This document shows positions 41,965 to 53,131 of a stretch of DNA of 64,000 nt, in pieces. The first letter of the stretch is position 1. Every line of letters begins with the position of its first letter. The notes below the pieces were generated by a model, which ran no database searches, had not been told where the DNA came from, and was given only the letters and a program-made list of their open reading frames with translations. A program made the position numbers and the translations under genes. This stretch comes from Hydrogenovibrio marinus. Lineage in GTDB: Bacteria; Pseudomonadota; Gammaproteobacteria; Thiomicrospirales; Thiomicrospiraceae. The DNA is taken from contig NZ_AP020335.1 in NCBI RefSeq assembly GCF_013340845.1, positions 1,612,001 through 1,676,000 of the forward strand. The letters are read 5' to 3'.

Positions 41965-42828
41965 ATGAAAGCTTTTTCAGTGCTACTTAAAAAATGGCAA
42001 ATACAATTGGGAATAGCAATGGTTTGTGCAACAACATTGCCTTTCAATGCCTTTGCACAGCAAACCTTACCCAAATGGGAACTAGGTTTGGGGCCTGGGA
42101 TCATTTCTTACCCTGACTACCCCGGTTCTAAAGAACAGAACAACTTAATCATTCCTTTTCCTTATGTCACTTATCGCGGCAAAGATTTTGAGATTGACCA
42201 GCGCGAAGCAAAAAAACCGCTCTATGTTTTTGGAGAATGGGAGCTGGACCTAAGTCTGACGGGAAGTGTTCCGGTTTCAAGCAAAGACAATAAAATGCGA
42301 CAAGGTATGGATGACCTAGATACCACGGTTGGGTTTGGTCCCGTGCTAAAGTACCGCCTGATTCATCGCCACCTTAATGAGCTGAAGCTTGAAATGCCAG
42401 TTTACTGGGCAATCGCTACCAATTTCCGTTCACTGCATGATGAAGGCGTCAAAACCACACCCGGACTTTACTACTACTTCCGCAAAAGCTTTTCTTCTGA
42501 TCAACGCATCAAAATCACGCTTTATACCAATGCCAATTTTGCAACGGCAAAAAACAATAATTATTTCTATGAAGTTAAGGCTTATGAAGCGACTAGCTGG
42601 CGACCTGACTATAGAACCGAAGGTGGATTTGGCGGTTACAGCTATGGCGCCAGCGTGAACTGGCACTTTGGCAACTTTTGGCTGGGAGCATTTTATAAAT
42701 TGACGGACTTGTCCGAAGCCGTTTTCAGACACAGCCCTTTGGTTGAAACTACACGCGCAGAAACCTTTGGCGCAGCATTGACCTGGAACTTCTACAAGTC
42801 TTCCGAAACGGTCGAGGGATTGGAGTAG
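41965..42828 (+). CDS. MipA/OmpV family outer-membrane protein
   Basis: The 287-residue precursor has a signal peptide (cleavage near FAQQ, residue 31-32). The mature barrel has the MipA/OmpV pattern: WELGLGPGIISYPDYPGSKE, IPFPYVTYRGKDFEIDQREA and a terminal aromatic strand (AALTWNFYK). MipA of E. coli links murein synthase and hydrolase; other members act as outer-membrane porin-like proteins, so the exact role is open. It stands alone after the R-M locus and is followed by an intrinsic terminator. Confidence 0.9.
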   Translation: MKAFSVLLKKWQIQLGIAMVCATTLPFNAFAQQTLPKWELGLGPGIISYPDYPGSKEQNNLIIPFPYVTYRGKDFEIDQREAKKPLYVFGEWELDLSLTGSVPVSSKDNKMRQGMDDLDTTVGFGPVLKYRLIHRHLNELKLEMPVYWAIATNFRSLHDEGVKTTPGLYYYFRKSFSSDQRIKITLYTNANFATAKNNNYFYEVKAYEATSWRPDYRTEGGFGGYSYGASVNWHFGNFWLGAFYKLTDLSEAVFRHSPLVETTRAETFGAALTWNFYKSSETVEGLE

Positions 42829-42882
42829 TGTTAGTCGGCTTATCAAACTAATTTGATTAATGTATAGAAATTTCAGACATAA

Positions 42883-42908
42883 AAAAACCAGACAAAAGTC
42901 TGGTTTTT
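42883..42908. terminator. Intrinsic terminator after the MipA-like gene
   Basis: AAAAACCAGAC, four A, then GTCTGGTTTTT: an 11-bp perfect stem ending in a T-run on the plus strand and in an A-rich start that also makes it usable from the other side for the convergent tRNA gene. Confidence 0.88.
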
Positions 42909-42914
42909 GAATTT

Positions 42915-42991
<77 letters not shown>

Positions 42992-43077
42992 TTAATGATG
43001 TGCGTATTATAGGGTGTTACAGAATTATTGCAAGTCGAATTTGGGATTTATTCGAAAAGAGTCCTGAACGCTTAAAA

Positions 43078-43404
43078 TCAGGCACTCTTTTTAGCAGAAT
43101 GTATGAACTGCTTTAGGTTATATCTGTAGATAAACCCTGGGAATGCGAAAATCGCAAACATGAACAAGGTAACGACATAGAACTCCCAACCTTGCTCTTT
43201 GACGTGTCCCATTACCTTGTTCTGTAACAAGTAACTAAAGCCACCCATAATCAGAAAATATAAGAACCATTCGGCCAAATTAATCCAAATACTTTTCGTT
43301 GGCACTGTGATAAACACAAATAACTTGTTTTGCAAAATCCAAGGGACGTTTGCTAATACGATAGCTGTAGAAAGCAATATCCAAACAGCAGCATCTAATG
43401 TCAT
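43078..43404 (-). CDS. DUF2818 family membrane protein
   Basis: The 108-residue protein has three hydrophobic segments (AAVWILLSTAIVLANVPW, then IWINLAEWFLYFLIMGGFSY and FYVVTLFMFAIFAFPGFIYRY). It belongs to the DUF2818 group, which in beta- and gammaproteobacteria commonly follows nuoN. Function is unknown; the link to complex I is by position. It lies 53 bp after nuoN with a hairpin terminator between, so it is probably expressed by read-through or from its own promoter. Confidence 0.85.
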   Translation of the reverse strand: MTLDAAVWILLSTAIVLANVPWILQNKLFVFITVPTKSIWINLAEWFLYFLIMGGFSYLLQNKVMGHVKEQGWEFYVVTLFMFAIFAFPGFIYRYNLKQFIHSAKKSA

Positions 43405-43421
43405 ATTTCTACCCTTTTAAC

Positions 43422-43451
43422 AAAAAGCCCTAAGGATTAGTTAGGGCTTTT
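43422..43451 (-). terminator. Terminator hairpin after nuoN
   Basis: AAAAGCCCTAA and TTAGGGCTTTT form a perfect 11-bp stem with an 8-base loop ending in five T on the minus strand. It lies 6 bp after the nuoN stop and before DUF2818, so it should end most of the nuo transcript. Confidence 0.88.
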
Positions 43452-43457
43452 GAAATC

Positions 43458-44903
43458 TTATAAGCTGTTATAGCAAAGTGTGATCAACGATGATGGCATC
43501 AAACCAAGTATCAGTAATGCGACTGATACGAAACTCACTGCCCAGTTCAACTGTCTACTGACAGGCTCTGCCTTACTATTGTCATCCGGCTCATCAAAGT
43601 ACATAGTTTTGACGACTTTCAAATAATAGAATGCGCTGATAACGGCTGTTACAACAGCATAAACCGCTAACCATACAAAACCTGAACGAACGGCTTCTTG
43701 AATAACCGTTACTTTTGCATAGAAGCCAATGAATGGTGGGATACCTGCCATAGAGAACATAACAAACAACATCATAAGCGCTAACCAAGGATTGCGCTTG
43801 TTCATACCTTTGAAGTCTGAGACCTTATCAAAGGCATTGCCTGTTCTCGCAAGTGCGACGATCATACCAAACCCGGCAACACCGGTGATCGAATAAACAA
43901 TGATGTAGAACATCGCGGCTGAATAACCATCTGGTGTCGCTGCCACGATACCTAACAACATGAATCCCACATGCCCGATACCAGAGTATGCCAGAAGCCG
44001 TTTTAAATTGTCTTGAACAAGTGTGACGATTGCGCCAACTGCCAAAGATAGTACGGTGATGATGATAATCAACGTCTGCCAGTCTTGAACCAAGCCTGGA
44101 AGACCTTCAATCAAAATACGGTAAAGCATTGCAAATGCCGCAAGCTTTGGTGCGGTTCCCATAAACAGGGTTACGGCAGTTGGTGCACCATGATAAACGT
44201 CAGGCACCCACATATGAAACGGTACGGCGCCTAGCTTAAAGGCCAAACCGATGACAACAAATACAACACCGAAAGAAAGAACAACATCATCAGCTTTTCC
44301 TGAAGCAATAACTTGTGCCATTTTCGAGAATTGGATTTCGCCAGTTGCACCGTAAAGCATTGAGAAACCATACAACAACATACCGGTTGCCAAAGCACCT
44401 AGTACAAAATATTTCATCGCAGCTTCAAGGGCAAACTGATTGTCTTTACGCATGGCAACTAATGCATAGATAGCCAGAGACATGATTTCCAAACCTAGGT
44501 ACATTGTGATTAGGTTGTAGGCAGAAACCATGACGAACATACCTAGCACACCGAAAAGCCCTAGCGTGAAGTACTCACCTTTATAGAATTTCTTCTGTAA
44601 CAGATATTCTTTTGAGAACAAGAAGATACCTAGTGAGATTAAAACAATGAACAGTTTTAAGACATCACCAAAAGTGTCTCTTACAAAACTACCGCTAAAG
44701 GTAATGACTTGTTCTGTTGCAAAGCTCTCGAAGATGAGATAGCCGACAACCACCAAAATAACTTGAGTTGCATAGTAGGTTGCGAACTCATAACGCTTTG
44801 ACCAAATCGTATCAGCAACGAGAAGCAATGACGCCAAAACCAGTAATACGATTTCCGGCATTGCGGGTGCGAAACTTGGGATTACGAAATTCATATGATT
44901 CAT
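43458..44903 (-). CDS. nuoN: NADH-quinone oxidoreductase subunit N
   Basis: NuoN is one of three antiporter-like membrane subunits (L, M, N) that form the proton channels of complex I. The 481-residue protein is hydrophobic throughout and has the proton-translocation domain: YLGLEIMSLAIYALVAMRK with the key Glu, FKLGAVPFHMWVPDVYHGAP with Lys, and LKRLLAYSGIGHVGFMLLG. AGGTGA lies close to ATG 44903 and better spaced for ATG 44894 (MNFVIPS), so the latter start is possible. It is the last gene of the nuo operon. Confidence 0.96.
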   Translation of the reverse strand: MNHMNFVIPSFAPAMPEIVLLVLASLLLVADTIWSKRYEFATYYATQVILVVVGYLIFESFATEQVITFSGSFVRDTFGDVLKLFIVLISLGIFLFSKEYLLQKKFYKGEYFTLGLFGVLGMFVMVSAYNLITMYLGLEIMSLAIYALVAMRKDNQFALEAAMKYFVLGALATGMLLYGFSMLYGATGEIQFSKMAQVIASGKADDVVLSFGVVFVVIGLAFKLGAVPFHMWVPDVYHGAPTAVTLFMGTAPKLAAFAMLYRILIEGLPGLVQDWQTLIIIITVLSLAVGAIVTLVQDNLKRLLAYSGIGHVGFMLLGIVAATPDGYSAAMFYIIVYSITGVAGFGMIVALARTGNAFDKVSDFKGMNKRNPWLALMMLFVMFSMAGIPPFIGFYAKVTVIQEAVRSGFVWLAVYAVVTAVISAFYYLKVVKTMYFDEPDDNSKAEPVSRQLNWAVSFVSVALLILGLMPSSLITLCYNSL

Positions 44904-44913
44904 TCACCTATCT

Positions 44914-46428
44914 TTATAATTTTGACGTTGTCGCTTGAATCAGAAGATTCTCGACAGAAGTATGCATCACATCAATGACTGGCGCAGGGTAGATACCTAG
45001 CAAAATAACTGCAACAGCCAAGGTTGCCATGATTGTAAATTCACGTGCATTTAAGTCTTTTAGCTGGGCAACATTGTCGTTTGAAACCGGACCAAAGAAA
45101 ACGCGTTTCACCATCCATAGCGTATAGGCTGCTCCGATAATCAAAGTGGACGCTGCAACAATACCGTACCAAGGGTTCGCCTTGAAGGATGAAAGGATAA
45201 CCATGAACTCACCCACGAAACCTGATGTACCTGGAAGGCCGGCATTAGCCATTGCAAACAATACCGCAAAGAAACCAAACCATGGCATGGTGTTGACCAC
45301 ACCACCATAAGCACTGATTTCACGTGTATGCATACGGTCATACAGCACACCAATCATCAAGAACATTGCGCCGGAAATGAAACCATGCGAAATCATCTGA
45401 ATCATCGCCCCTTCCATACCGATCATAGAACCTTGCGTGGACTGAGTGTTTTGCAGGATATCGAATACAAGGAACATCCCTAGCGTAACGAAGCCCATGT
45501 GTGAGATTGAGGAGTAAGCAACCAGTTTCTTCATGTCTGATTGAACCATCGCTACCAAACCGATATAGAAAATAGCAATCAATGAAAGTGCAATCACTAA
45601 CCAGTCAAGCTCCATAGATGCATCTGGCGTAATCGGTAGGCTGAAACGAACGAAGCCATAGCCACCCATTTTCAACATAATGGCAGCCAGTACAACAGAA
45701 CCAGCAGTAGGTGCCTGTACGTGAGCATCAGGCAACCAAGTATGCACTGGGAACATTGGTACTTTAACGGCGAATGCAATCAAGAATGCCAAGAAGATCA
45801 AAATCTGTGCTGTCATGCCTAGGTGCATGGCTTGGAAATCCAGAATAGAGAAGCTCCCTGACTGGAAATACATGTATAAAAAGCCAACCAGCATGAATAC
45901 TGAACCGAAGAAGGTATACAGGAAGAACTTGATAGTCGCGTAAACACGATTTGGTCCACCCCACTTACCGATAACGATAAACATTGGGATCAACAATGCT
46001 TCCCAGAACACATAGAACAAGATACCGTCAAGCGCAACGAAAACACCGATCATCAGACCTTGCATGATCATGAAAGCACCCATGTATTGCTCTACACGCT
46101 CTTTAATCACTTCCCATGCAGAAGCAATGACCAAGATTTGAGTAAACGTTGTCAACAATACCAATGGCATCGAAAGACCATCAACCCCCAGGTAGTACTG
46201 GATGTTGAATTGCGGAATCCAGCTTGATCTTTCAACGAACTGCATCGCAGCAGTTGTTTTATCAAATTCCATCCAAAGTGGTAGTGAAGCAAGAAAAGTC
46301 AGTACCGAAACGATTAATGCAATCCATTTTGCAAGTTGGTCTCTATCTCGACCAACAAACAAAACAATCAACCCGCCAATAATAGGTAACCAAATCAGGG
46401 TACTTAAAATAGGAAAACCAAATATCAT
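44914..46428 (-). CDS. nuoM: NADH-quinone oxidoreductase subunit M
   Basis: NuoM is an antiporter-like subunit of the complex I membrane arm. The 504-residue, multi-helix protein shows VFWEALLIPMFIVIGKWGG with the channel Glu, FAVKVPMFPVHTWLPDAH with Lys and the discontinuous helix, and VQSDMKKLVAYSSISHMGFV. Length and order are standard. It is between nuoL (27 bp) and nuoN (10 bp), all on the minus strand. Confidence 0.97.
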   Translation of the reverse strand: MIFGFPILSTLIWLPIIGGLIVLFVGRDRDQLAKWIALIVSVLTFLASLPLWMEFDKTTAAMQFVERSSWIPQFNIQYYLGVDGLSMPLVLLTTFTQILVIASAWEVIKERVEQYMGAFMIMQGLMIGVFVALDGILFYVFWEALLIPMFIVIGKWGGPNRVYATIKFFLYTFFGSVFMLVGFLYMYFQSGSFSILDFQAMHLGMTAQILIFLAFLIAFAVKVPMFPVHTWLPDAHVQAPTAGSVVLAAIMLKMGGYGFVRFSLPITPDASMELDWLVIALSLIAIFYIGLVAMVQSDMKKLVAYSSISHMGFVTLGMFLVFDILQNTQSTQGSMIGMEGAMIQMISHGFISGAMFLMIGVLYDRMHTREISAYGGVVNTMPWFGFFAVLFAMANAGLPGTSGFVGEFMVILSSFKANPWYGIVAASTLIIGAAYTLWMVKRVFFGPVSNDNVAQLKDLNAREFTIMATLAVAVILLGIYPAPVIDVMHTSVENLLIQATTSKL

Positions 46429-46455
46429 CTAAAAAATTCCCTTATCTTCTTATTC

Positions 46456-48432
46456 TTACCACAATACCCAAACGAGCATGCCTAGTAGGCCAAAAATCAT
46501 TACAAACGCGTAATGGTACATATATCCAGTTTGTGCAGTTCTTAATGAAGCTGCCATCCCAGCAATTGACGTAAATGTATTGGTAACAATACCGGTATCA
46601 ATTGTCTTAACATCAATTCCTTTCCAGAAGAACTCACCTAATTTACGTGCGCCGCCAACGAATACGATTTCATTGAAGCGGTCAAACCCATACGCATGTC
46701 GTAAAACATAGGCACTACGGAAACAGGTTACTTTCAGCTTGTCAGTCAACCCAGGCGCTCTTAGGTATAAGAACCAAGCTAAAACAACACCAGACAAGGC
46801 TAGGATCACAGGTAGCGTCGTCAATGCATGAACAATCATGTCAAATGGGCCGTTGTAATGATGTGCATAGATTTCACCTAGTACATCATGCTGCGGCAAT
46901 ACATGGATTGCATCTGCAAAATAGCTACCAGACAGTACACCACCAATCAACGGGAACCCGATCAACACTGAAGGGATAGCCAACATAATCAATGGTAGCG
47001 TCACCACCCAAGGAGACTCCTTGATTTGATGGGTCTTGACATACTCCGACTCTTCTCCGTGGAAGACGATAAAGAACATTCTGAAACTGTAGAACGCCGT
47101 TACGAACACACCGATATAAAGCAGCACTTGCGCATAGCCGGCACCGAACAGATGAGAACCACCCACTGCCATCAAAATACTGTCTTTCGAGAAGAAGCCT
47201 GAAAAACCAGGGAAACCAATTAGCGCCAAGTTACCTATCAAAAGCGATACATAAGTGATTGGCATATACTTGCGCAGACCACCCATCTGACGGATATCTT
47301 GAATATGGTGCATCGCGATAATGACGGAACCCGCAGCCAAGAACAACAAGGCTTTAAAGAAGGCATGCGTCAATACATGGAACATCCCTGCCGCATACGC
47401 AGACACACCCAATGCTGCCGTCATATACCCCAACTGAGAAAGTGTTGAATAGGCAACGACACGTTTAATGTCATTTTGAACCATACCCAATAGCCCCATC
47501 ATAAAGGCTGTTGTGGCACCCACAATCAATACAAAGCTCAACGCCACTTCAGACAGCTCATAAGCTGGAGACAAACGTGCCACCATGAAAATACCGGCTG
47601 TTACCATCGTTGCCGCGTGAATCAAAGCGGAAATAGGGGTTGGGCCTTCCATCGACTCTGGCAGCCACACATGCAAAGGCATCTGTGCAGATTTACCCAT
47701 GGCGCCGATGAACAACAAAATCGTCATGACAGTAATCATTGACCATTCTGTACCAGGGAATAGGCTCATAGTTGTATCTTTGTGCGCAGCAAGGCCGTTG
47801 AAGAATTCAGTGTAATCCAAGGTATTGAAATACATAACAACGACAGCAATACCTAAAATAAAACCGAAGTCACCAACACGGTTCACAAGAAATGCCTTCA
47901 GGTTTGCTTGAATCGCAGACTCGCGCTTCATATAGAAACCGATCAAAAGGTAAGAAACCAAACCTACTGCTTCCCAACCGAAGAACAACTGCAAGAAGTT
48001 GTTTGCCATAACCAATGACAACATTGAGAAGGTAAATAGTGAAATGTAACTGAAGAAACGCTGATAGTAAGGATTATGATGATCATAGTCTTCATCGTGA
48101 TCCATATAACCAATTGTATACACGTGAACCATCAGAGATACAAACGTAACAACCAGCATCATGGTTGCCGATAGGCTATCAATCATATAGCCGATTTCAA
48201 AGCGAATACCGTCTGAAACCAGCCACGTATAGAGTGAATCGTTATATGGAGCATGCCCTTGCCAAACAAATAGATAGAACACATAAAACGATAGAATCGT
48301 CGAGACTGCTACACCGAAAATCGTAATGGTATGCGCCCCACGTCGGCCGATTCGACGACCGAACAAACCGGCCATCAAGCCACCAAACAGCGGTGACAAA
48401 AGAATAAGAGTTAAAATGAATTTTAATGCCAT
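46456..48432 (-). CDS. nuoL: NADH-quinone oxidoreductase subunit L
   Basis: NuoL is the distal antiporter-like subunit, with the long lateral helix HL at the C-terminus. The 658-residue protein has FLQLFFGWEAVGLVSYLLIG (channel Glu), MGKSAQMPLHVWLPESMEGP (Lys and helix break) and VQNDIKRVVAYSTLSQLGYM. The C-terminal segment after 560 provides the long helix and last transmembrane segment. Start ATG 48432 lies 8 bp after the nuoK stop. Confidence 0.97.
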   Translation of the reverse strand: MALKFILTLILLSPLFGGLMAGLFGRRIGRRGAHTITIFGVAVSTILSFYVFYLFVWQGHAPYNDSLYTWLVSDGIRFEIGYMIDSLSATMMLVVTFVSLMVHVYTIGYMDHDEDYDHHNPYYQRFFSYISLFTFSMLSLVMANNFLQLFFGWEAVGLVSYLLIGFYMKRESAIQANLKAFLVNRVGDFGFILGIAVVVMYFNTLDYTEFFNGLAAHKDTTMSLFPGTEWSMITVMTILLFIGAMGKSAQMPLHVWLPESMEGPTPISALIHAATMVTAGIFMVARLSPAYELSEVALSFVLIVGATTAFMMGLLGMVQNDIKRVVAYSTLSQLGYMTAALGVSAYAAGMFHVLTHAFFKALLFLAAGSVIIAMHHIQDIRQMGGLRKYMPITYVSLLIGNLALIGFPGFSGFFSKDSILMAVGGSHLFGAGYAQVLLYIGVFVTAFYSFRMFFIVFHGEESEYVKTHQIKESPWVVTLPLIMLAIPSVLIGFPLIGGVLSGSYFADAIHVLPQHDVLGEIYAHHYNGPFDMIVHALTTLPVILALSGVVLAWFLYLRAPGLTDKLKVTCFRSAYVLRHAYGFDRFNEIVFVGGARKLGEFFWKGIDVKTIDTGIVTNTFTSIAGMAASLRTAQTGYMYHYAFVMIFGLLGMLVWVLW

Positions 48433-48440
48433 CTTTAAAA

Positions 48441-48746
48441 TTATCCCTTCATTGAACCAAGATCATCAACGTTGATGCTCTTACGATTACGGAAAACTAG
48501 CACGATAATGGCAAGGCCAATGGCCGCTTCTGCTGCTGCTACCGTCATAATGAAAAATACAAAAATTTGTCCAGTGACATCATTTAAATAATGAGAAAAG
48601 GCAACCAAGTTGGTGTTTACAGCTAACAACAGCAACTCAATCGACATCAAAAGAATAATGATGTTTTTGCGGTTAAGGAAAATACCTGCCATGCTAATCA
48701 TGAACAAGACAGCTCCAAAAATTAAGTAATCTGAAAGCGCTATCAT
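48441..48746 (-). CDS. nuoK: NADH-quinone oxidoreductase subunit K
   Basis: This 101-residue membrane subunit has three transmembrane helices. The conserved glutamates of the proton path lie in [16 protein letters not shown] and [19 protein letters not shown]. It overlaps nuoJ by 4 bases (stop and start share the ATGA region), showing translational coupling. Length is normal. Confidence 0.97.
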   Translation of the reverse strand: MIALSDYLIFGAVLFMISMAGIFLNRKNIIILLMSIELLLLAVNTNLVAFSHYLNDVTGQIFVFFIMTVAAAEAAIGLAIIVLVFRNRKSINVDDLGSMKG

Positions 48747-49384
48747 TCGTCTTTTCCTTCTTCTTTTTTCACGTCTGCTTCAACAACCGCATCCATTTTG
48801 ACCATACGGAAACGATCTTCAGCACGCACTTTAACCTGCTTATCAATATCTTGATACAAGACTTCTGTTGTAGGACGACGGCGAAGCGTTAATGTAATTG
48901 CCGCAATAATACCGACCAAAAGCAAAACAGCCGCAAGAATGAATGCATAAGCATGCGTTGTATACAAAGGCACCGCGATAGCTTTTGTGTTGCTGTAATT
49001 CGCGCCAAACTCTTGTGGTGAAGGGTAATGCGACAAACCAAATCTGTCAGGCCCTAAAACCAAATACATCAAAGCAAAAATGGCGATAGATACCAATACA
49101 CCTAAAGGCAGGTAACGCGTAAACCCTTCTTTAATTTGGGCTACGTTGATATCTAACATCATTACCACAAATAGGAACAAAACCATCACCGCACCGACAT
49201 AAACGAGAATCAGGACCAAACCTAGAAACTCTGCTTGCGCCGTCAACCAAACACCTGCTGTTGAGATGAATGCCAATACCAGCCATAACGCTGCTTTAAC
49301 AGGGTTTTTGACACTAATCATCATCAACCCTGAAATCGCCGCTATACCGGCCAACACGTAAAAAATAAATTGTAAAAATGTCAT
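48743..49384 (-). CDS. nuoJ: NADH-quinone oxidoreductase subunit J
   Basis: NuoJ is a membrane subunit near the quinone-coupling region. The 213-residue protein has five hydrophobic segments; [20 protein letters not shown] is the characteristic third helix with its flexible GAVMVL part. The last 45 residues are charged and cytoplasmic ([20 protein letters not shown]). Order and 22-bp distance to nuoI are standard. Confidence 0.96.
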   Translation of the reverse strand: MTFLQFIFYVLAGIAAISGLMMISVKNPVKAALWLVLAFISTAGVWLTAQAEFLGLVLILVYVGAVMVLFLFVVMMLDINVAQIKEGFTRYLPLGVLVSIAIFALMYLVLGPDRFGLSHYPSPQEFGANYSNTKAIAVPLYTTHAYAFILAAVLLLVGIIAAITLTLRRRPTTEVLYQDIDKQVKVRAEDRFRMVKMDAVVEADVKKEEGKDE

Positions 49385-49406
49385 CTAATGTCTCTCTTGG
49401 TCTACA

Positions 49407-49898
49407 TTAACGGTACTTAGCGTCTGCTGCTCTATCAGCAGCAATTTGCGCTTCGTGCTTATCACCAAAAGCCAACAGCTTTTCTTTTGTCATAATATGA
49501 GGTCCTCTCTCGTGGAACTCATATTCAAAAACACGCGTTTCTACAATCGCATCTACTGGGCAGGCTTCTTCGCAGAAACCACAGTAAATACACTTGAACA
49601 TATCGATGTCGTATTGCGTTGTACGACGAGAACCATCTTCTCTCTCTTCTGATTCAATGGTAATGGCATTTGCTGGACATACTGCTTCACACAATTTACA
49701 CGCAATGCAACGCTCTTCACCATTCTCATAACGTCGAAGCGCATGGTGGCCTCTGAAACGAGGAGAAAGTGGTGTTTTTTCTTCTGGGTAACGAACGGTA
49801 ATCTTCTTTTTGAAAAGGTATTTACCTGTTACTGCCAAGCCTTTGAATAGTTCAATCAATCCAAAGGTTTTAACTTGATGTTTTAAAAATGCAATCAT
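49407..49898 (-). CDS. nuoI: NADH-quinone oxidoreductase subunit I
   Basis: NuoI carries iron-sulfur clusters N6a and N6b in the hydrophilic arm. The 163-residue protein shows two [4Fe-4S] motifs, [16 protein letters not shown] and [16 protein letters not shown], and the upstream [18 protein letters not shown]. It lies 12 bp after nuoH on the minus strand. Confidence 0.98.
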   Translation of the reverse strand: MIAFLKHQVKTFGLIELFKGLAVTGKYLFKKKITVRYPEEKTPLSPRFRGHHALRRYENGEERCIACKLCEAVCPANAITIESEEREDGSRRTTQYDIDMFKCIYCGFCEEACPVDAIVETRVFEYEFHERGPHIMTKEKLLAFGDKHEAQIAADRAADAKYR

Positions 49899-49910
49899 GA
49901 TGAACCTCTA

Positions 49911-50975
49911 TTAATTGAACCAAGGGCCAAGTTTGACATATTCCATGATCATCACAACGAACACCCATACGATTGTCACTGGAATCAAAACTTTCCAGCC
50001 CAGACGCATGATTTGGTCGTAGCGATAACGTGGGAAAGTCGCACGGAACCACAAGAACAAGAATAATAAGAAGGCAACCTTAGCAAACAACCAGATAAAT
50101 CCAGGAATCCAACCAAAAACTGCTTCCACCCCAGGAATACCGTCAAACGGCGATAACCAACCACCAAGGAACATAATCGCTGTCATAAAGGAGATCAGAA
50201 TCATCATCGAATATTCTGCTAGGAAGAATACGGCGAATGCCATACCAGAATATTCAACATGGAAACCGGCAACAATTTCAGACTCCCCTTCCGCAACGTC
50301 AAACGGCGCACGGTTGGTTTCTGCTAAACCGGAAATGAAGTAAACGAAGAACATTGGTAGCAATGGAATCCAGTACCAATGCCAAATACCCCCCTTCTGC
50401 CCATTAACGATGTCGGTCAGGTTCATGCTGTCAGCAACCATCAATACCGTTACCAACGCGAAGCCCATCGCGATTTCATAGGAAATCTTCTGTGCAGATG
50501 CACGAAGTGCACCAAGGAATGCATACTTAGAGTTGGATGCCCAACCAGAAATAACGATACCGTAAACACCAATCGAAGCCACAGCCAATACATAAAGCAC
50601 GCCTGCGTTGATGTTAGCAACCACGACACCATTCGCATCAAACGGGATAACCGCCCAAGCCGCTACTGCAGGCGCGATTGCCAATACTGGCGCGATAATA
50701 AACAGGTACTTGTTAGATTGGCTAGGGATAACCACTTCTTTGGTCAAGGCTTTAACCGCATCTGCAATCGGTTGCAACCAACCACCTGGACCGACTCGGT
50801 TAGGCCCCATACGAACTTGCATATAGCCGATGACTTTACGCTCAGCGTAAGTCAACCATGCAACCGTAATCATGACCGGCATGATAACAACCACTGCCTG
50901 GATTAATAACGTAATCAGCACAGCCAGCCAGTCATACATGAAAGAAGATAGCCAAGCTTGTAATGAATCAAACAT
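49911..50975 (-). CDS. nuoH: NADH-quinone oxidoreductase subunit H
   Basis: NuoH lines the quinone chamber of complex I. The 354-residue membrane protein has [20 protein letters not shown] and [19 protein letters not shown] near the N-terminus, and [20 protein letters not shown] in the conserved acidic loop. Length and position between nuoG and nuoI are standard. Confidence 0.97.
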   Translation of the reverse strand: MFDSLQAWLSSFMYDWLAVLITLLIQAVVVIMPVMITVAWLTYAERKVIGYMQVRMGPNRVGPGGWLQPIADAVKALTKEVVIPSQSNKYLFIIAPVLAIAPAVAAWAVIPFDANGVVVANINAGVLYVLAVASIGVYGIVISGWASNSKYAFLGALRASAQKISYEIAMGFALVTVLMVADSMNLTDIVNGQKGGIWHWYWIPLLPMFFVYFISGLAETNRAPFDVAEGESEIVAGFHVEYSGMAFAVFFLAEYSMMILISFMTAIMFLGGWLSPFDGIPGVEAVFGWIPGFIWLFAKVAFLLFLFLWFRATFPRYRYDQIMRLGWKVLIPVTIVWVFVVMIMEYVKLGPWFN

Positions 50976-50989
50976 AATGACAAATCTCC

Positions 50990-53080
50990 TTAATTAGATG
51001 CTGACGCATCAGGGGTTGCTTGCAAAGATGCTGAACGGCGCACCAGTGCATCTACCGAATAAATTGAAACAAGTGGTGTAGGAATTAAGCTTGCTTCATC
51101 ATTGGCCAACGACAATGCAGCATAATCAGCACTCGGAATTTCTGAATCCAAAACTTCAGCCAACACTTGATTAGAATGGGTTTGCTCAAAGCCTTCCAAC
51201 TCGAACATGTTGCCCAACACGCGGAAGATTTTCCAAGCAGGCTTTGCTTCGCCTTGAGGTTCAACTGCCATTTTGAATGACTGCTTCACACCCGTAGCAT
51301 TAACAAAAGTCCCTGCAGTTTCAGCGAATGTTGCGATTGGCAACATGACGTCTGCATAACTACGTTGCGCTTCCGTATCGAAGGCAGTCAATGACACAAC
51401 AAAGTCCGCAGACTGCATCGCTTGAAGTGCCATGTTCCCATCTTGAACATCATGTTCAGGTTCAATACCCAAGTTGATGAAAGTCTTCAAATTGTTTGAC
51501 AACATTTCTACGGTATTCAAACCACCTTCTTTTGGCACAAAACCAGTTAGCTGTGCCCCTACTTCGTTTCCTGCCATTGGCAAAATACTGAAGGTTGCTT
51601 GAGTCACTTTAGCGATGTCGTCACACAACTTAACGATTTGTGAATAACGTGCATCCATTTGCGCAATTTGTCCCAACATGATTGCTGATGGGTTGTTGTG
51701 CAAATGTGTTGCAATGTCTTTATGTGCATCAGTTACTTCAACTGAAGATAGGTAATTCGGAACATTTCCAGCCATTGACGTCGCAGCTTTTGCAACAGCT
51801 TTCAACTCGGCTAGAAGGTCTTCGTTAGCCAAAGTTTCAACATCATAGTTGAACTTAAAGTCTTGAGGATTCACCGCAAATACCCTAGCACCAGACAACT
51901 GTGCTTTACGAACACGGTGATTCAGCATTGGCAATTCTTTTCTTAAGAAGCTACCAACCAGAAGCACCGATTTCAAAGACTCTACTTCATCCAGAGAATG
52001 ATTTAGCTTAGACCCAACCTGGCAGATTTTATCCATTGAGAAATCTACTTGTCTCAATCTGTGGTCTAGATTGCGAACACCTAATCCTCTCGCCAATTTT
52101 TGCAACAAGTGCAATTCTTCTAATGTAGAAGACGGTGAAGCCAATACACCGATATCATTTGGTTCAGCCAAACGTGATTTTAGAGAATCAACAACAAATT
52201 CCAATGCCGTTTCCCAGTCAACTTTTTTCCATTGACCATTCTTCTTAATCATTGGAGCCGTTAGACGATCTTCACTGTTAATCCCTTCATAAGAGAAGCG
52301 ATCACGGTCAGAAATCCAAACTTCGTTGATGGCTTCGTTTTCATCTGGAACAACACGAAGTACTTTATTGTTTTTAGAATGGATAATGATGTTAGAGCCG
52401 ATACTGTCGTGAGGCGCAATAGACTTATGAGATTTCAACTCCCATGGTCTAGCTGAATAACGGAACGGCTTAGAGGTCAATGCACCTACTGGACACAAAT
52501 CAATCATGTTCCCGGACATTTCAGAAGAAACCGACTTCTCGATATACGTACCGATTTCCATCCATTCACTACGACCAGTAGCACCTAGCTCCATAATCCC
52601 GCCAATCTCTTGGCCGAAACGGACACAACGGGTACAGTGAATACAACGCGTCATATCGGTATGGATAAGCGAACCAATATTTTTATCACCTAGAATACGC
52701 TTGGCTTCCGTATATTTGGAAACATCATCACCATACTCCATTGCCACATCTTGCAGCTCACACTCGCCACCTTGGTCACAGATTGGACAATCCAGTGGGT
52801 GGTTGATCAACAAGAATTCCATGACTGATTTTTGTGCCGCAACTGCTTTAGAGGATTTAGTAAAGACCTTCATCCCATCCGTTACAGGGGTTGCACAAGC
52901 TGGCAAAGCTTTAGGCGCACCTTCAACTTCAACCAAACACATACGGCAGTTTGCCGCGATGGATAGCTTCTTGTGGTAACAAAAACGCGGAATAGAAATT
53001 TGAGCATCGTCAGCAACATCAATAAGCATGTCACCTTCACGAGCTTCAACAACTTGTCCGTTTATCTCAATTTTAACCAT
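50990..53080 (-). CDS. nuoG: NADH-quinone oxidoreductase subunit G
   Basis: NuoG is the largest peripheral subunit and carries several clusters. The 696-residue protein has an N-terminal [2Fe-2S] domain ([20 protein letters not shown]), [31 protein letters not shown], and the molybdopterin-like domain ([20 protein letters not shown]). A copy of the 18-bp dispersed repeat lies inside the gene and encodes KICQVG at codons 351-356, in a poorly conserved loop before [16 protein letters not shown]. The frame is intact, so the protein should work. Confidence 0.97.
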   Translation of the reverse strand: MVKIEINGQVVEAREGDMLIDVADDAQISIPRFCYHKKLSIAANCRMCLVEVEGAPKALPACATPVTDGMKVFTKSSKAVAAQKSVMEFLLINHPLDCPICDQGGECELQDVAMEYGDDVSKYTEAKRILGDKNIGSLIHTDMTRCIHCTRCVRFGQEIGGIMELGATGRSEWMEIGTYIEKSVSSEMSGNMIDLCPVGALTSKPFRYSARPWELKSHKSIAPHDSIGSNIIIHSKNNKVLRVVPDENEAINEVWISDRDRFSYEGINSEDRLTAPMIKKNGQWKKVDWETALEFVVDSLKSRLAEPNDIGVLASPSSTLEELHLLQKLARGLGVRNLDHRLRQVDFSMDKICQVGSKLNHSLDEVESLKSVLLVGSFLRKELPMLNHRVRKAQLSGARVFAVNPQDFKFNYDVETLANEDLLAELKAVAKAATSMAGNVPNYLSSVEVTDAHKDIATHLHNNPSAIMLGQIAQMDARYSQIVKLCDDIAKVTQATFSILPMAGNEVGAQLTGFVPKEGGLNTVEMLSNNLKTFINLGIEPEHDVQDGNMALQAMQSADFVVSLTAFDTEAQRSYADVMLPIATFAETAGTFVNATGVKQSFKMAVEPQGEAKPAWKIFRVLGNMFELEGFEQTHSNQVLAEVLDSEIPSADYAALSLANDEASLIPTPLVSIYSVDALVRRSASLQATPDASASN
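52013..52030 (-). repeat. Dispersed 18-bp repeat, copy 10 (exact, inside nuoG)
   Basis: On the minus strand AAAATCTGCCAGGTTGGG, exact and in frame with nuoG (KICQVG). It is the only copy in the housekeeping part of the window. Confidence 0.9.
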
Positions 53081-53131
53081 AATTAAAACCTAAATTTGGA
53101 ACCTGTATAAGGAGTCCTGTCACTGGTTGGC

